64,000 bases of DNA from Phanerochaete sordida (taxonomy: Eukaryota; Basidiomycota; Agaricomycetes; Polyporales; Phanerochaetaceae), in NCBI GenBank assembly GCA_019973155.2, contig BPQB01000014.1, positions 434,001-498,000 on the forward strand, read 5' to 3'. A program made the position numbers and the translations under genes. Within the stretch, counting starts at the first letter, position 1, and each line of letters starts with the position of its first letter. The notes beneath the pieces were generated by a model. That model searched no databases. It worked only from the letters and a program-made list of their open reading frames with translations, and was not told where the DNA came from. This document shows, in pieces, positions 53,373 through 64,000 of this stretch.

Positions 53373-54996
53373 ATGGCCACCCCGTTCACCGGCTTGCGCA
53401 CGTTGGCGTGCCTCGTTTTCCTCGGACTCTTGACGCGTGTGATGTCCTTCGACATCACCAGGAAGGATAACGTACGTCCTGCCCGCCCGTCGTCGCCCGC
53501 TGATAGATAACTAACACCGTGCCTTTGTAGTTGGCTATGTACGTATTCATTGGCGTTTGTTGTGCGCGCGCGTCTGTCCTGACGCGCTCCTCCCTACAGT
53601 TACTGGGGACAGGATGGTGCCAACTCCCAGCAGCGGCTCTCCTTCTACTGCCAGGACGACACTGTTGACACCATCCCGTTGGCCTTCCTGTACATTTTCC
53701 GGGGTACAGGTGGTGATCCTGTCATTGACTTTGCAAACGTGAGTTTTTCCTTTGTCGAAAATTGTGGGCGGAGCGCTAAGCGCCGGTGGCAGACTTGCAA
53801 CCAATGGGATGACTCCGTCTTCCCTGGCACTGCGCTGGCGAACTGCCAGGCTGCCATGGAGGCGGACATCAAGACGTGCCAGTCCAAGGGCAAGGCGATC
53901 ACCCTGAGCTTGGGCGGTGCGACCGGGCAGATCGGTTTCTCGTCCGACTCCCAGGCCCAGCAGTTCGCGACGCAGATCTGGAACCTGTTCCTCGGCGGCT
54001 CAAGCTCGACCCGCCCCTTCGGTACCGCGGTCCTGGACGGCATCGACCTCGACATCGAGAGCGGCACGCCGGCGCACTACGCGGCGTTCGTGACCCAGAT
54101 CCGCACGCTCGCGGCGCCGACCGGCAAGAAGTACATCATCACCGCGGCGCCCCAGTGCCCCTACCCGGATGCGTACATCGGCGCCGCGCTCAACGAGGCC
54201 GACTTCGACGCGGTCTACGTGCAGTTCTGTAAGTGACCTCACGCGCTCTGCGTGCTTCCCGGGACTTACATGAGCGCCAGACAACAACTACTGCGGCCTC
54301 GATCAGCCTTCGGTACGTGCCTGCGTGCGAACCCTAACAGTGCGATACTGAACTCTGTGCCTCAGGACTACAACTTCGCGACGTGGGACAACTGGGCGAA
54401 GACCACGTCATTCAACAAGGATGTCAAGGTTTACATCGGCGCCGCCGGATCGCCCGCCGCCGCGGGCACTGGGTACGTCGGCCCTAACACCCTCGCACAG
54501 TTCGCTGCAGATGCCCAGTCCAAGTACTCGTCGTTCGGTGGCGTCATGATGTGGGACGCCGACACCGCATACAGTACGTCTGCCACGGCGCCATCGTCCT
54601 CTCTTCCAGTATCTCACCTCTGCCACAGACAACAACCGCTTCGACAAGGCCGTCAAGACCGCTATCGTCGCGTCCGCCGCGAAGCTCGGTGCCCCCGCCC
54701 GTGCGCCCCCCTCGTCCAGCGCCGCGCCGTCCAAGACCTCATCTGCGACGCAGCACGTCACGGAGTCTGCGTCCTCGCACCACGCGTCGGCCTCCGCGTC
54801 CAAGACCTCGGCCGTGCCGGTCCCGGCCCCTAGCGTGACCAAGAAGATCGCCATCGCCGACCACGCCGACGGCGACGCCGCCGCCAGCCTCGCCGAGGAG
54901 TGCGCCGAGGAGTCTGCCTCCGCCGCTGCCGCCGCGCCCACGCCCGACAAGGAGCCGCGCGCCGAGCGCGCCAACTCCCGCTTCTTCCGCCTTTAG
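53373..54996 (+). CDS. Class III (GH18) chitinase, secreted
   Basis: Exons join(53373..53471,53531..53538,53600..53738,53793..54228,54281..54312,54366..54573,54629..54996), 429 aa. A signal peptide (LRTLACLVFLGLLTRVMS) precedes IYWGQDGANSQQRLSFYC. The GH18 active-site block DGIDLDIE is at residues 164-171, with Glu171 as acid/base. NNYCGLDQPS, DYNFATWDNWAK and GGVMMWDADTAY follow in the order of hevamine-type enzymes. The last third is Ser/Ala/Thr-rich and probably glycosylated; no carbohydrate-binding module or clear GPI signal. Exon 2 is only 8 nt, needed to restore the conserved VAVYWGQ-like sequence. Likely acts in wall remodelling or chitin use. Confidence 0.92.
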
Positions 54997-54999
54997 AGT

Positions 55000-55558
55000 T
55001 TCCCTGTCACGACCTCCCTCCGTGTCATCGTTATGAGGTTTTGCTCTCATGATTTTCTGCTCTCGCTTTCCTTCCCTTTCATTTTACTCACGCCTTCATT
55101 TGCTCCGTTATTAGTAATCGGGCCTCGCCTAGTGCGGGCCTCTGGGTTGCACCTTTACTTGGGCTGTGGTCTCCGACAGGTTCGCGAGCTGCTCCAGTGT
55201 GTACGGTTGTTGTATTAGAGAAGCATGTATTGCTAGCCCATCCGTCTGTAACACCAAGACACGAGCACCATGTACTTAGATGAAACCTTCCACTTACGAC
55301 CCCTTATAGATGCTGTCTTGATGACTTACGCCTGCGTGGATGATTTTCCCTTCAATTAATCAGGCGTGACTTCATGAATATACGGCAGCAATTTGCGATG
55401 TAGTCGAGCTTGAATCGCCGTTGGTGCATGTCCTAGCAGAGGGTGAACGGCGCGCGCTTCACTTCCCGAACTGGGTCTAACGCCTTGCGTCTGTACCACC
55501 ACCAGCCTCTACCCTCATTAATCCTCTCGTGCGCGCAGAGCACGAAACGCTTGTGAAG
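55000..55558. other. Spacer, 3' region of chitinase and promoter of next gene
   Basis: No additional coding signal. Confidence 0.5.
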
Positions 55559-56411
55559 ATGTCGCTGTACAGGTCTGCAGGAGCTTCCACTTCCACGTCG
55601 CTCCCGGCACTGACGGAGTTCGACATCCTGAAGGAGAAGCACAAGTGCGTCCGCGCCTCTCGCGCTGCCCGGCCTCGCGCTGACCGCGTGCACAGGTTCC
55701 TGCGCGACGACACGGCAGAAGACGAGCGGACATGGGAGGACAAGCTTGCACGGAAGTATTACGACACGCTCTACCGCGAGTACGCTGTCTGCGACCTGAA
55801 GCACTATAAGTCCGGGAACGTGCGTCGTCGGCCCCCGTCCCTGCATCACACATGCTGACGTATGCCGCTCGCCAGTTCGCCTTGCGCTGGCGCACGGAGG
55901 AAGAGGTCATCTCAGGCGCGGGCGAGAGCACATGCGGCAACACGCGCTGCCCCCTGCACCCGCCGCGCAATATCGACCCTGACGATCCGAGCCCGCCGCT
56001 GAAGACTCTCGAGCTCCCCTTCGCATATATTGAGGATGGACAGACCAAGTCCGCTCTCGTGAAGGTCGTGCTCTGCGACAAATGCTGCGACAAGCTCATG
56101 TGGAAGCGCAACAAGGAGAAGGCGAGGCAGAAGGGAAGCTCGGAGGGAATAGCTCAATCTGAGGGCCGAGATATAAGGTCAAGAATGGAACCTGGGGCTA
56201 TGGTGCGCTGCACATGCTCGTTTTCGTAGACCCTTCCCGCTCATGCAACGTCATCCAGCCAGATAACAGGGTTGACTCGGAGCATGATCGTCGTAGACGA
56301 AAGCGCAGCCCAGCAAGAGAACGAGCACGCGCAAATCGCTCCCGCTCCCGCTCGCCACGACGAGGTGCAAACAAAGATGGGCGGCCAAGATCCCCGGGCA
56401 CGTCCCGCTGA
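55559..56411 (+). CDS. FRA10AC1 homologue
   Basis: Exons join(55559..55644,55696..55819,55876..56202,56259..56411), 229 aa. Conserved stretches are FLRDDTAEDERTWEDKLARK, YYDTLYREYAVCDLKHYKSG, FALRWRTEEEVISGAGESTC, GNTRCPLHPP, LELPFAYIEDGQTKSALVKV and VLCDKCCDKLMWKRNKEKA, matching the eukaryotic FRA10AC1 family. Family members are nuclear and are found in spliceosomal complexes. The RS-rich C-terminus (RKRSPARERARANRSRSRS) agrees with that. The two CxxC pairs probably bind zinc. The last donor (56203) was chosen because it alone keeps the RS tail in frame. Confidence 0.9.
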
Positions 56412-56912
56412 TGTACCTCTCTTGCCTTGCACCCACTGTATCTGTAACTTCCCTCTAAACATATACCGTTCCAGCTTCGCCCTCGTTATTAGGCCCCAAA
56501 AATTGTGGGATTCTATCCAGTAACCAGGCCTCTTCGCGGTTGTAAACTGGGGAACCGCAATCGCGCTATGTGGTAACCCCTTGCTCATCGCCTGCTCACC
56601 AGTTGAAGCGATAGAACGCTATGATACGATCAAGCGCCACAAAGCCTGGGTTTGTCGACGTATCTGGTAGGTTGCGTCAGCTGCTGCACACTTTCTGGCA
56701 ATCTTATAGCGATCTCGCTTCTATAGATTTATACCTGTGCCCAGCTTACCTTCACAACACGAACAATATTGTGAATCAGCCGTCTTGTACCCGGCACTAA
56801 ACAGGAGCGGCCTTCGCGCGCGAAATCTCGTTCAATATCAGCATACAATATTCAGGCCCTGGTACGTAGTCCAAGCAACATTTTCGTAACGTTCTGCTCA
56901 TTCACATGGAAA
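56412..56912. other. Convergent 3' spacer
   Basis: Lies between the FRA10AC1 stop (+) and the glutathione transferase stop (-). No coding signal. Confidence 0.5.
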
Positions 56913-57732
56913 TCAGAGAGAAGACTCAACCTTCTCCTGCACAGCCTGCCAGGAAGGACGAGAGGTGATGTCCTTCCACCACCTACAGATAACAGACGAT
57001 CAGTACTGTGACCATATTTTGTCGAGGTGCAATGCGCGTACCTGGCGACGTTCGGCCACTTCGCAGCGTCCTCGAGGTAGTCGTAGTCGAGGGTCTTGAG
57101 GAATGCACCGTACGGCAGGTGGAACAAGTCCGCGAGGGTGATCTCCTGCGCACGTTCAGCAAACAAGCCAGAGTCGCTAACGCCGCCTGACTCACATCCC
57201 CAGCGAGGTACTTCTGCTTGGTCAAGATCGCCTCGTAGCCGGCCAGCCTCGTGGCGAGGGTCTGCGCGAGGTACTGGACGTGCGCCTCGTTCGTCGCACC
57301 GCCGCGCATCCTATTGACTCGTCAGCATAACTCACGTCGGTTCCACAGCGCAGCGACCCACGGGATGAATACCTTCTGGTAGGCAAGGCCGCTCGCGAAG
57401 GCATCGAAGTTGCTCGTCTCGACGCTGGCGGCCTGCTCGAAGCGCGCGGTCGCGCGCACGTCGCCGGGCGGCGGGAGCAGCGGCGTGCCCTGCGACGCGT
57501 ACTTGGCGGCGACGTAGCGCGCGATCGCACGGCTCTCGTACACGATGAAGCCGTCGTCGTCGAGGTACGGCACCTGGCCGAAGGGCTGCGCAGCGACGAA
57601 CGCGGGGCGCTTGTGCTCGCCCTTCGTGAAGTCGATGGTGATGAGCTCGAACGGAACGCGCTTCTCGTGCAGCACGGTCGCGACGCGCTTCGTGCATGGC
57701 GAGATGGGGTTGCCGTAGAGCTTGAGGACCAT
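56913..57732 (-). CDS. Glutathione S-transferase
   Basis: Exons complement(join(56913..56982,57042..57145,57196..57310,57362..57732)), 219 aa. The thioredoxin-like N-terminal domain reads MVLKLYGNPISPCTKRVA, FGQVPYLDDDGFIVYESRAI (the Glu-Ser glutathione-binding pair) and IARYVA. The helical C-terminal domain has FEQAASVETSNFDAFASG, GYEAILTKQKYLAGDEITLA, DLFHLPYGAFL and WPNVARWWKDITSRPSWQAV. Typical fungal phi/GTT-like enzyme conjugating glutathione to electrophiles; cytosolic, without targeting signal. The first donor (GTGGGTCG) was selected because the more obvious GTGAGT 33 nt downstream breaks the frame. Confidence 0.93.
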
Positions 57733-57734
57733 GG

Positions 57735-58440
57735 TGGCTGATTTCTGTGTGCGAGGGAGGTCGAGAGGATGTCCAGTCGATGCAGGAACGGCTCTCGAGC
57801 CAATCTTCTACTTATACGGTTCCGTGGCGACATTGGATCCGTTGGAAAATCGAGAGATATGGCGCGAGCAGCACTGTAGTCGAGTCCTTGAGTGGCGAAG
57901 TGTCACTGCCACCTGGGAGATGCCCCCGGGCCGTTTGTAGTCAGCTCGAGTCAATGTCGCTGACCCTGCGCTCCTGCGACGTGCGAGGAAACTGAGTAAG
58001 TTCACAGTATCTGGTGGTCATATACATTGACAACAGTGCTGAGGTCGTCGTTCGTCTGTAGGGCAACGGCGAGGCATTTCTCACAGCGCCTGACTCAGCT
58101 GCAATTCGTCCGAGGAAGAGACCATTCCAGGCGATTTACTGCTATCACCGACGCTTGATTGAAGCTTCTCATCGTTCAGAACCAAGGTCTGTCCGACGCT
58201 GTCTAGCGCACAGTAATCCACGATTACTCTCAGCAGCATCGCTGAGAGCGTCAGCACGTCGAAGGGGCGGGTTCCAATACGAATGTGGTGATGAAAGCCG
58301 GAGGCCTCCCCTTGAGGGATCACGTCAACCCATCGGTGCTGGAAAAATGGCGCGGATAACTGCTAGGCTTGTGGACCAGCACGCCTTCGTATCCATCAAA
58401 TAGTAAACAGACTCGCCGAATGCTGTCGGTACGCACCGTT
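57735..58440. other. Spacer with no supported gene
   Basis: Promoter side of the glutathione transferase; no other coding signal seen. Confidence 0.45.
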
Positions 58441-58449
58441 GAGCTACGC

Positions 58450-58662
58450 TCAATTTGTTGTCCACGAGTCCAGGATGGCCGCGAGCTGGGACTGAAATAT
58501 CATTCCACGTTGTAGATACAACAGTACATACAGCCCTACGACTGTCATGACCACACAGGCGGAATCGAGCGTACCCAGCCTTGCTCGTCGCAAGAGCGAC
58601 TGCCCCTCCGCAGATGCGAAATCTAGTCGCAAAACAGTCAGAAAAGATCTTGGAGGGTACAT
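58450..58662 (-). CDS. Possible small single-pass membrane protein
   Basis: ATG at 58662 opens MYPPRSFLTVLRLDF and contains one hydrophobic helix SACVVMTVVGLYVLLYLQRG; 70 codons. No intron evidence or known family. It could be part of a larger unassembled gene downstream of the palmitoyltransferase. Confidence 0.3.
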   Translation of the reverse strand: MYPPRSFLTVLRLDFASAEGQSLLRRARLGTLDSACVVMTVVGLYVLLYLQRGMIFQSQLAAILDSWTTN

Positions 58663-58857
58663 TTCAAGCAAGTCAGAAACACGGAGAACGCTGCGCGCTC
58701 CCAAGCCGGACGTAAATCAAGCTGCTCCCCGAGGGCGACGGCGACGCGCAAGCACGACTCCGTCAAGCGCCTCCGGAGCGTCATATGGCCCCGGCAAACT
58801 GTCATCATGCAAGGCCACGCAAGGAAAAGTGCTCACCATATGTGCACTCGGTCGACC

Positions 58858-60327
58858 TCAGTCTTCGTCCTCGTCGGTGAGCTCCTCGCCGATTCTAACT
58901 CCTGGATGTCGGTCGAGACCAGCTCGCCGGGCCCAGGACCGGCCGTCGGTATACGGCTCGACCCGTAGCGGTATCACGAGAGTGTATAGTGGGCTGCGAG
59001 ATTATTTAGAATTGTGGCCCGCCGTAGATGGCAGACACCTACTATGCATCCTTGCCGACGTTGAAGAAGAGTTCCAAGTTCTTGAGCCTCCTGTTTGAAA
59101 CGTCAGACGTGAGGGCGGTAGCGCGCACACTGGACCTACCCAAGATCGTAAGAGTTGGCAAAGGCCTAGCGAGTGCGATTATAAGCATGAAATCTACAAA
59201 GAGTTACCGGCAGACGCACCTCTCCACGGGAACGTGCTATCTTGCGGTACTGGTCATTATCCTGAGATTCGACCGTCGTTTCACCGTTCGAGACTGCCAG
59301 CAGCTGGAAGCCACCCATGACAGTGACGGCAAAAGCCATGACCATGGCGAGAAGATAGATCAGAAGAAATGCGACTTCTGGTGTGTAGCTATCCCACTCG
59401 TCCTGAAAAATTATATGGTGAGAACGTACGCGTCCACGATAGCGAAGAACGTACGTTGTACCATCCGAGTGCTTTCCAGGCGCTATCCCATCCCAACAAA
59501 GCATAGCACAGCGAGGATATACTGAGATATACACTGCATACGCGTCAGCATCGAGTATCACGATTACGACTCGGCAGCGAAACGTACAGAAAGAGGACAA
59601 AATGTCGCTCGTTGTGCAGACCCACGCATTGATTTATCCCTGGAAGATATCATGACTTCGAGGTCCCTGGGTACGATGTCTGCATACTTACACTAAGCCC
59701 GTCAATTGCATTTCTCTGGAGCAGCGGGACGGGCGGACGTACAGGACAGTGGTGATCGTACTTCAGCACGCAGCGTTTGCAGATTCTGCAGTGATGCGCC
59801 CTCTAATATGTAAAACCGCCATCAGGACGAACAGACTCTGAGCGGAACTACCACGTACCTCTGGCCGCATCTCGCCACACCGCTTGCACTTCGTGAGCGA
59901 CGGCTTCGTCATGTGGAGCTCCTCCGACCAGCGCACGCCCGTCGGCGGCCGCGACCTTGACTGTTTTCTGCGTTTCGCCCAGAGCCAGCCCGAGTCGCTC
60001 TGCACCGGCGGGTCCGTGACGAAGCCCGGGCGGACGGTGCACACGTAGTAGTAGTGCATGAACATGTTCACCGCGATGAGCAGGCACACCGGCGTCGCCA
60101 GCCATGGCCAGCGCAGCGTTGGGAGGATGACCTCGACTGGTAGAGAAGATTAAGTCAGCGACACGTATAGCTGCGAGCGTAGAATGACACGCACAGAAGC
60201 ACACAGCGCCAACGGACAGCAGGATCCACGCGAGGCCGACGAACAGCGGACCCGCAGCGCCCGTCAGTGCGTCGCCGGCTCGTTCAAGCCACTTGAAGCA
60301 TCGGAAGACCTGTTTGGCACAGATCAT
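58858..60327 (-). CDS. DHHC palmitoyltransferase (Pfa3/Pfa4-like)
   Basis: Nine exons: complement(join(58858..58993,59043..59090,59140..59165,59220..59402,59455..59533,59588..59639,59739..59802,59859..60136,60195..60327)), 332 aa. Two N-terminal helices ([39 protein letters not shown]) are followed by the zinc-binding CRD: CKRCGEM, then [18 protein letters not shown] (DHHC at 153-156). Two more helices follow, then [20 protein letters not shown] and the C-terminal [21 protein letters not shown]-acylates cysteines of substrate proteins at ER, Golgi or vacuole membranes. After CP the usual Trp is not obtained: the in-frame splice gives CPVRINQCVG. Either the protein is unusual or the exon 3/4 junction is misplaced. 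Confidence 0.88.
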
Positions 60328-60329
60328 AG

Positions 60330-60916
60330 TGTTCACGGCTTAGGTCGTCTGCCAGTGAATGTGGTGCACAGTCGGGGAGGAGATGACTAGGAGGCGCAGG
60401 GACGCGAGATCAGGGATTCCGCAGTCGTTCAGAAGGCTGCGCCGGACGCAAGATGCGAAGGCAAATGGGACAGGGCCGTCAGGCGGAATCGTCGTCGAGG
60501 TAAAATATGAAGAGGGCGGGCGACATGGCGGTGCGAAGAGCAGCAGGCGGCATCTGCATCACCGTTGACGCCAAAACGCGGCGCTCGCGCAGCCCACGCG
60601 TCCTGGCGGCGCGACACCGTCTCTCACAGGCAGCGAGCGCACTCGACAGATCTTCAGAAATGTAAGTCTCCTCATCCTACACGCCCGCAGAGAGCGCAGC
60701 AATTACGCCGCGCCCCGAACAAGTACAATACAAGGGGATTTCCAGGTATGCCGCAGACAAAGCGAGCTTGTGGTGAATAAACATATGAATGGGCCCAATA
60801 CATGAGATATAAGCAGCGGCAATAGTGGGTGCACCGTAAAGGACAGAGGTTCGTTAGAAAGTGGCGTGAAGGTATCGCATAGAGTGTGGCATGGCAGTGG
60901 GGGATGCATAAAGGCG
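60330..60916. other. Spacer between DSN1 and the palmitoyltransferase gene
   Basis: 3' region of DSN1 and promoter of the palmitoyltransferase gene (both on the minus strand). No coding signal. Confidence 0.5.
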
Positions 60917-62996
60917 CTATCTTCCCCTCGCAGGCGTTGTCGCGCGTCGTGGAGTTCCTGGAGGCTTGCGCGGCGTGGGTGGTGGCACGCCTGTCAACCT
61001 GCGCTCCGTAATGCCGTTCGAGGAGTCGTGGGCTCGTTGCAGCTCCCGAGCTGCGCGCCGCGCTGCGTCGCCGACCTGCGTCTGCGGGCGCTCCGCGTCC
61101 ACACGTGACATAGCTCGGAGGACTGCCTGTGGATCTGCGGTTGGTGGAGGGCGTGAGGCGGTTGGAGGAAGGTAAGAGGCGAGCGTCGACGCATTTGACA
61201 GCGCGCCAGGTTGTATTCGCGAGGAAAGGGCGATGCTGAGCAGAGAGAAACGCTGATTGAGGTCTGCTTCCGCTAGTCGCGTGCTCTCGAGTGCAGAGTG
61301 GGCCAATGTCCGTACCCAATCGGCCTGACGGACAATGAATAACGGGAAACTGAGCGTCAGATACATCACGCACCGTCTCTTGCAGATCATCCATCCGCTT
61401 CCTCAAAGGACTCTGAGTCTCGGCTCCTGCATCCACGAAGCTTCTGGCCAAAGCAAGACCATCGCGTCCGCGGAGGTGATCCGGCAGATCTTTCTCGCTA
61501 ATGTCCCACAACGCGATATCTGCCGCAGTCGCTGGCCTCTTGCCCTTGGCCTTTGCAGACGGAAACTCCTTTTTGCGGTCCTCGAGTTCGGCAAGAACCG
61601 CGGACCGAAAGGAATTGTAGGATGCGCCGACCTCGACCCAGGCCTCATCTTCCTGTTTGAGCCTTGTGGCCACGATTTATACGCGTGTCCATGAGCGGGA
61701 ATAAACCGTGACTCACCTCTGTATATGCGCGTTAAACTTGACCTCCCGCTCTCTGTTCCGCACATTCTGCTCGTTTGGTTTTAGCTGTCTGGGTTCATCT
61801 TCCTCCCCTGCTTCGCTGTACACGTTCGTGTCGATCTTCCTCTCTGCCAACATCCTGACCAGATCTTCCCCCACCCCCCTCAGCAGCTGCAGATCGCCCT
61901 CCGACAACGGTGGCGGATCCTTCCCAGCATCTTTGGAACCTTGTTTCGACGTTGACGCTGCTTGGGTGATCTCATCTGCGAGTTCGTTCATGGCACGGTG
62001 CGAACACCATATCAACAGCTGAGCCGCTCGCTGTGGCTCCGGCAGCTCAACGTCGATATGCTTGTAGAAGCTCGAGTTCCGCACTGACGTGTGTGGCTGA
62101 GCTGGATCTTGTGTAAGCAGGTCGGATGATTGGAAAAGTGGCCACGATCCATGACAGACGCACCGATGACCCCCGTACTCTGGTACGTCGAGCTGATCCG
62201 CTTCCCACGTGTCAGCGAGCTCTTGCGCCGGTGGTCAGTCTGACCTCGCAGAAGCTTGTTGCGCTCCTGCTGCGGCGTCTCCTGCGACGGAAGCGGCTGC
62301 GACATCTCCCGTATACGCCCGCGCGGCTGTGACGGGGGCTTTGTCGTCCGCGAGCTCGTCCCCGGCGCAGGAAACTGGAATCGCGGGTCCGAACTGGCAG
62401 CGGCCGCGGCGGCGAGGGACTTGCGGCGCAACATGTCCGTCTCCGACTGCATTTGTCGGACGTCCTCATCCTCGTCAGCCTCGGCCACCGCACCCAACAC
62501 CTCCCTTCCCTTCCCTTTGTTGCTACTCGACGCGGGGCCTGCATCGGCTTTGAACTTCTTGGAAGGGTGCGCAGAATGGGCGCCATTAAGGTCGCCGTTG
62601 GAGGTAGTGCGGCTGGGTGGGGGAACTGAGGAATGCCGCGGCAGTGGCTGAGGTTCGGAGCGCGTGGGCGCGGCGTCTTGGGAATGCGGAGGACGCGCGG
62701 AGCCTGCGCGTACGATGACCAGCCCACCGGGCTTCTCTTCTCCTATGACTACAGGAGATGCCGTTTAGCGCGAAACACGCGAAAAGACACGCGTGAATCA
62801 CGTACGCTTGCGTTTGGCTGCCGCGGAAGATTGGGCTGAAGACTACGCGGCAGGTCATCGAATTTTGTTCTCATTCGTGACATGAAGAGCATATTCTCAC
62901 CTCCTTCCTCGCCTTCTTAACGACCTGATTCAGCGGGTTCCCCCCATCGGTTTCCTTCCGCTTGGATGTTGGGGGTCCAGAGTGTGAAGGGTGCAT
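60917..62996 (-). CDS. Kinetochore protein DSN1/Mis13
   Basis: Exons complement(join(60917..61324,61374..61662,61717..62107,62164..62748,62806..62842,62901..62996)), 601 aa. The N-terminus is low-complexity and basic. The diagnostic segment RRKSSLTRGKRISSTYQSTG leads into VRNSSFYKHIDVELPEPQRA and LLIWCSHRAM, as in all Mis13/Dsn1 proteins; the RRKSS site is the expected Aurora B target. Coiled-coil helices follow (QLLRGVGEDLVRMLAERKI; EEAWVEVGASYNSF-like), ending in an Ala/Pro tail. Dsn1 is one of four subunits of the Mis12/MIND complex that links CENP-C/CENP-T to the Ndc80 complex. An in-frame ATG about 66 nt upstream would add 22 residues. Confidence 0.88.
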
Positions 62997-62999
62997 AGT

Positions 63000-63477
63000 C
63001 TCTGCCGCGTCGCCAGGTAGTAGTTGTGTCACAGTGGTCGTTGTATTTGAGTGCAGATTCATCGAGAGAGGACATGTACGGCGGCGGCGTGAAGGACAGC
63101 GAGCACTGTGACAGGAACGATGAGGAAACGCGTGCGGGCGTCGCGCGCGATGGCGGCGCAGACTCAAACGACCAGCAGGCGGACTTTGAACGCACTCTCC
63201 CACGGGTCGTGCCAGTAAACTTGGTCCCGTGACATCGCCCTAACCCGCGTGGCCCTAACCCGAGCTCCAGAGCGGGCGGCTGAAAACCGGCGCGGCCCGG
63301 ATATAATGGCGCCTCGCCGATTGGCCCGGAAAGAACCGGCGTCGCTGGCAACTTATATTTTGCGAAGTTCGTATTTCGAGGTCTTCACTCTTTCACCTAC
63401 AACTCCCCCGCCCTCTCCGTCGCTCAGACGTCCCTGTACTCTACACACCGTCTCTTCACGACCCTAGACTCCTAGAC
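63000..63477. promoter_or_regulatory. Divergent promoter region between DSN1 and cytochrome c genes
   Basis: About 480 bp between divergent starts. GGCCCTAACCCG is repeated at 63234-63264. A GATATAATGG stretch at 63299-63308 and a TTATATTTTGCG stretch at 63353-63364 are possible TATA-like sites for the cytochrome c gene. Confidence 0.4.
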
Positions 63478-63968
63478 ATGCCTTACTCCGCTGGTGAGTC
63501 GCGTCTTTCGCTGTGGGATGTACGCGTTCTTACCGCCCATGACGTGTAGGTGACTCTGGCAAGGGTGCTGGTCTCTTCAAGACCCGCTGCGCTCAGTGCC
63601 ACACTCTTGGTGCTGGCGAGCCCCACAAGGTCGGCCCCAACCTGCACGGGTGAGTCGCCAGTCGCCGTCGCGCTTTGAACGCGTCAGAGGCTGACCCGTT
63701 GCTGCCCTTCAGTATCTTCGGCCGCAAGACCGGCCAGGCCGATGGCTACTCCTACACCGCTGCCAACGTCTCCAAGGGCATCACCTGGGACGAGCAGACC
63801 CTCTTCGAGTACCTCGAGAACCCCAAGAAGGCGCGTACCACGCGCTTCTATTTCTCCGGTGTATGCTGACTCTGGCTGGTGCAGTACATCCCCGGTACCA
63901 AGATGGCGTTCGCTGGTCTCAAGAAGGACAAGGACCGCAACGACCTGATCACCTACCTCAAGGAGGCG
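63478..63968 (+). CDS. CYC1: Cytochrome c (3' end beyond the window)
   Basis: Exons join(63478..63493,63550..63649,63713..63830,63885..63968>). The protein starts [19 protein letters not shown]. Haem attachment is CAQCH (residues 19-23), and the axial Met is in PGTKMAF (Met85). [20 protein letters not shown] and [19 protein letters not shown] are invariant family blocks. Mobile electron carrier of the mitochondrial intermembrane space between complexes III and IV. The first exon has 16 nt. The third intron (63831-63884) must begin GC, not GT, to give the conserved NPKKYIPG. The final residues after LKEA follow a fourth intron and are cut off by the window. Confidence 0.96.
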
Positions 63969-64000
63969 GTATGTATTCTTGGCATCCTGCTTGTTCCGCT

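Noticed and set aside
57311..57340. 25-nt GTGAGT..ATAG intron in the glutathione transferase gene
   Set aside because: It breaks the frame, whereas the GTGGGTCG donor gives a 51-nt intron and restores the conserved sequence.
1..64000. CRISPR arrays, bacterial operons, insertion sequences or rRNA genes
   Set aside because: No regularly spaced repeats, ribosome-binding sites or rRNA-like sequence; the spliceosomal introns show a eukaryotic nuclear origin.
1..64000. A biosynthetic gene cluster built around the three ToxD-like reductases, SDR and glutathione transferase
   Set aside because: No polyketide synthase, NRPS, terpene synthase or P450 gene is present, and housekeeping genes separate the enzymes.

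Overview
The window is nuclear DNA of a filamentous basidiomycete, most likely an Agaricomycete and possibly a polypore-like wood decayer. Genes carry several short introns of about 45-65 nt with GT..AG ends, and intergenic gaps are small. The protein set is typical of these fungi: BTB/POZ and MYND-finger expansions, DUF6533-type and other multi-pass membrane proteins, ToxD-like dehydrogenases, a cellobiose-dehydrogenase-type cytochrome domain and a class III chitinase. I worked by eye, joining exons through conserved protein motifs, paralogue comparison and frame-consistent splice sites. Exon edges are predictions.

Layout. 1-900: 3'-truncated ToxD-like dehydrogenase (copy 1). 1.8-11.7 kb: a duplicated BTB array with four intact-looking genes (4.3, 6.1, 8.3 and 9.7 kb), one decayed gene (2.6 kb) and three relics. 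11.2-17.4 kb: a DUF6533 gene, a GDSL/SGNH (CE16-like) esterase gene, an earlier relic of that esterase, and a composite relic of dehydrogenase joined to BTB. 18.6-32.4 kb: dehydrogenase copy 2, a WD40 gene, an Agaricomycete-type protein of unknown function, a large MYND-finger gene (A), a Ser/Pro-rich gene with a 21-nt microexon, a small Cys protein, COQ4 and an acidic Tyr/Ser-repeat protein. 32.8-35.4 kb: large MYND gene B, frameshifted and inverted relative to A, next to an unidentified broken reading frame.

36.0-38.3 kb: a 2.26-kb inverted repeat with about 0.85-kb arms and two TATA boxes firing outward, without a credible protein. This is the most unusual structure in the window. 38.4-45.7 kb: three small MYND genes (C, D dead, E), a Cys-rich membrane protein, a tRNA-Trp, the NatB catalytic subunit NAA20 and dehydrogenase copy 3.

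45.7-64 kb: mostly single-copy genes. These are an SDR, a DOMON/cytochrome-domain protein, a multi-pass receptor-like protein, a DXO/Rai1 decapping nuclease, a GH18 chitinase, an FRA10AC1 homologue, a glutathione transferase, a DHHC palmitoyltransferase, the kinetochore protein DSN1/Mis13 and cytochrome c, which runs off the right edge and has a GC-AG intron.

The genes do not form one pathway. The left two thirds behaves as a duplication-prone accessory region in which BTB, MYND, esterase and dehydrogenase genes are copied, inverted and eroded. The right third holds conserved housekeeping genes.
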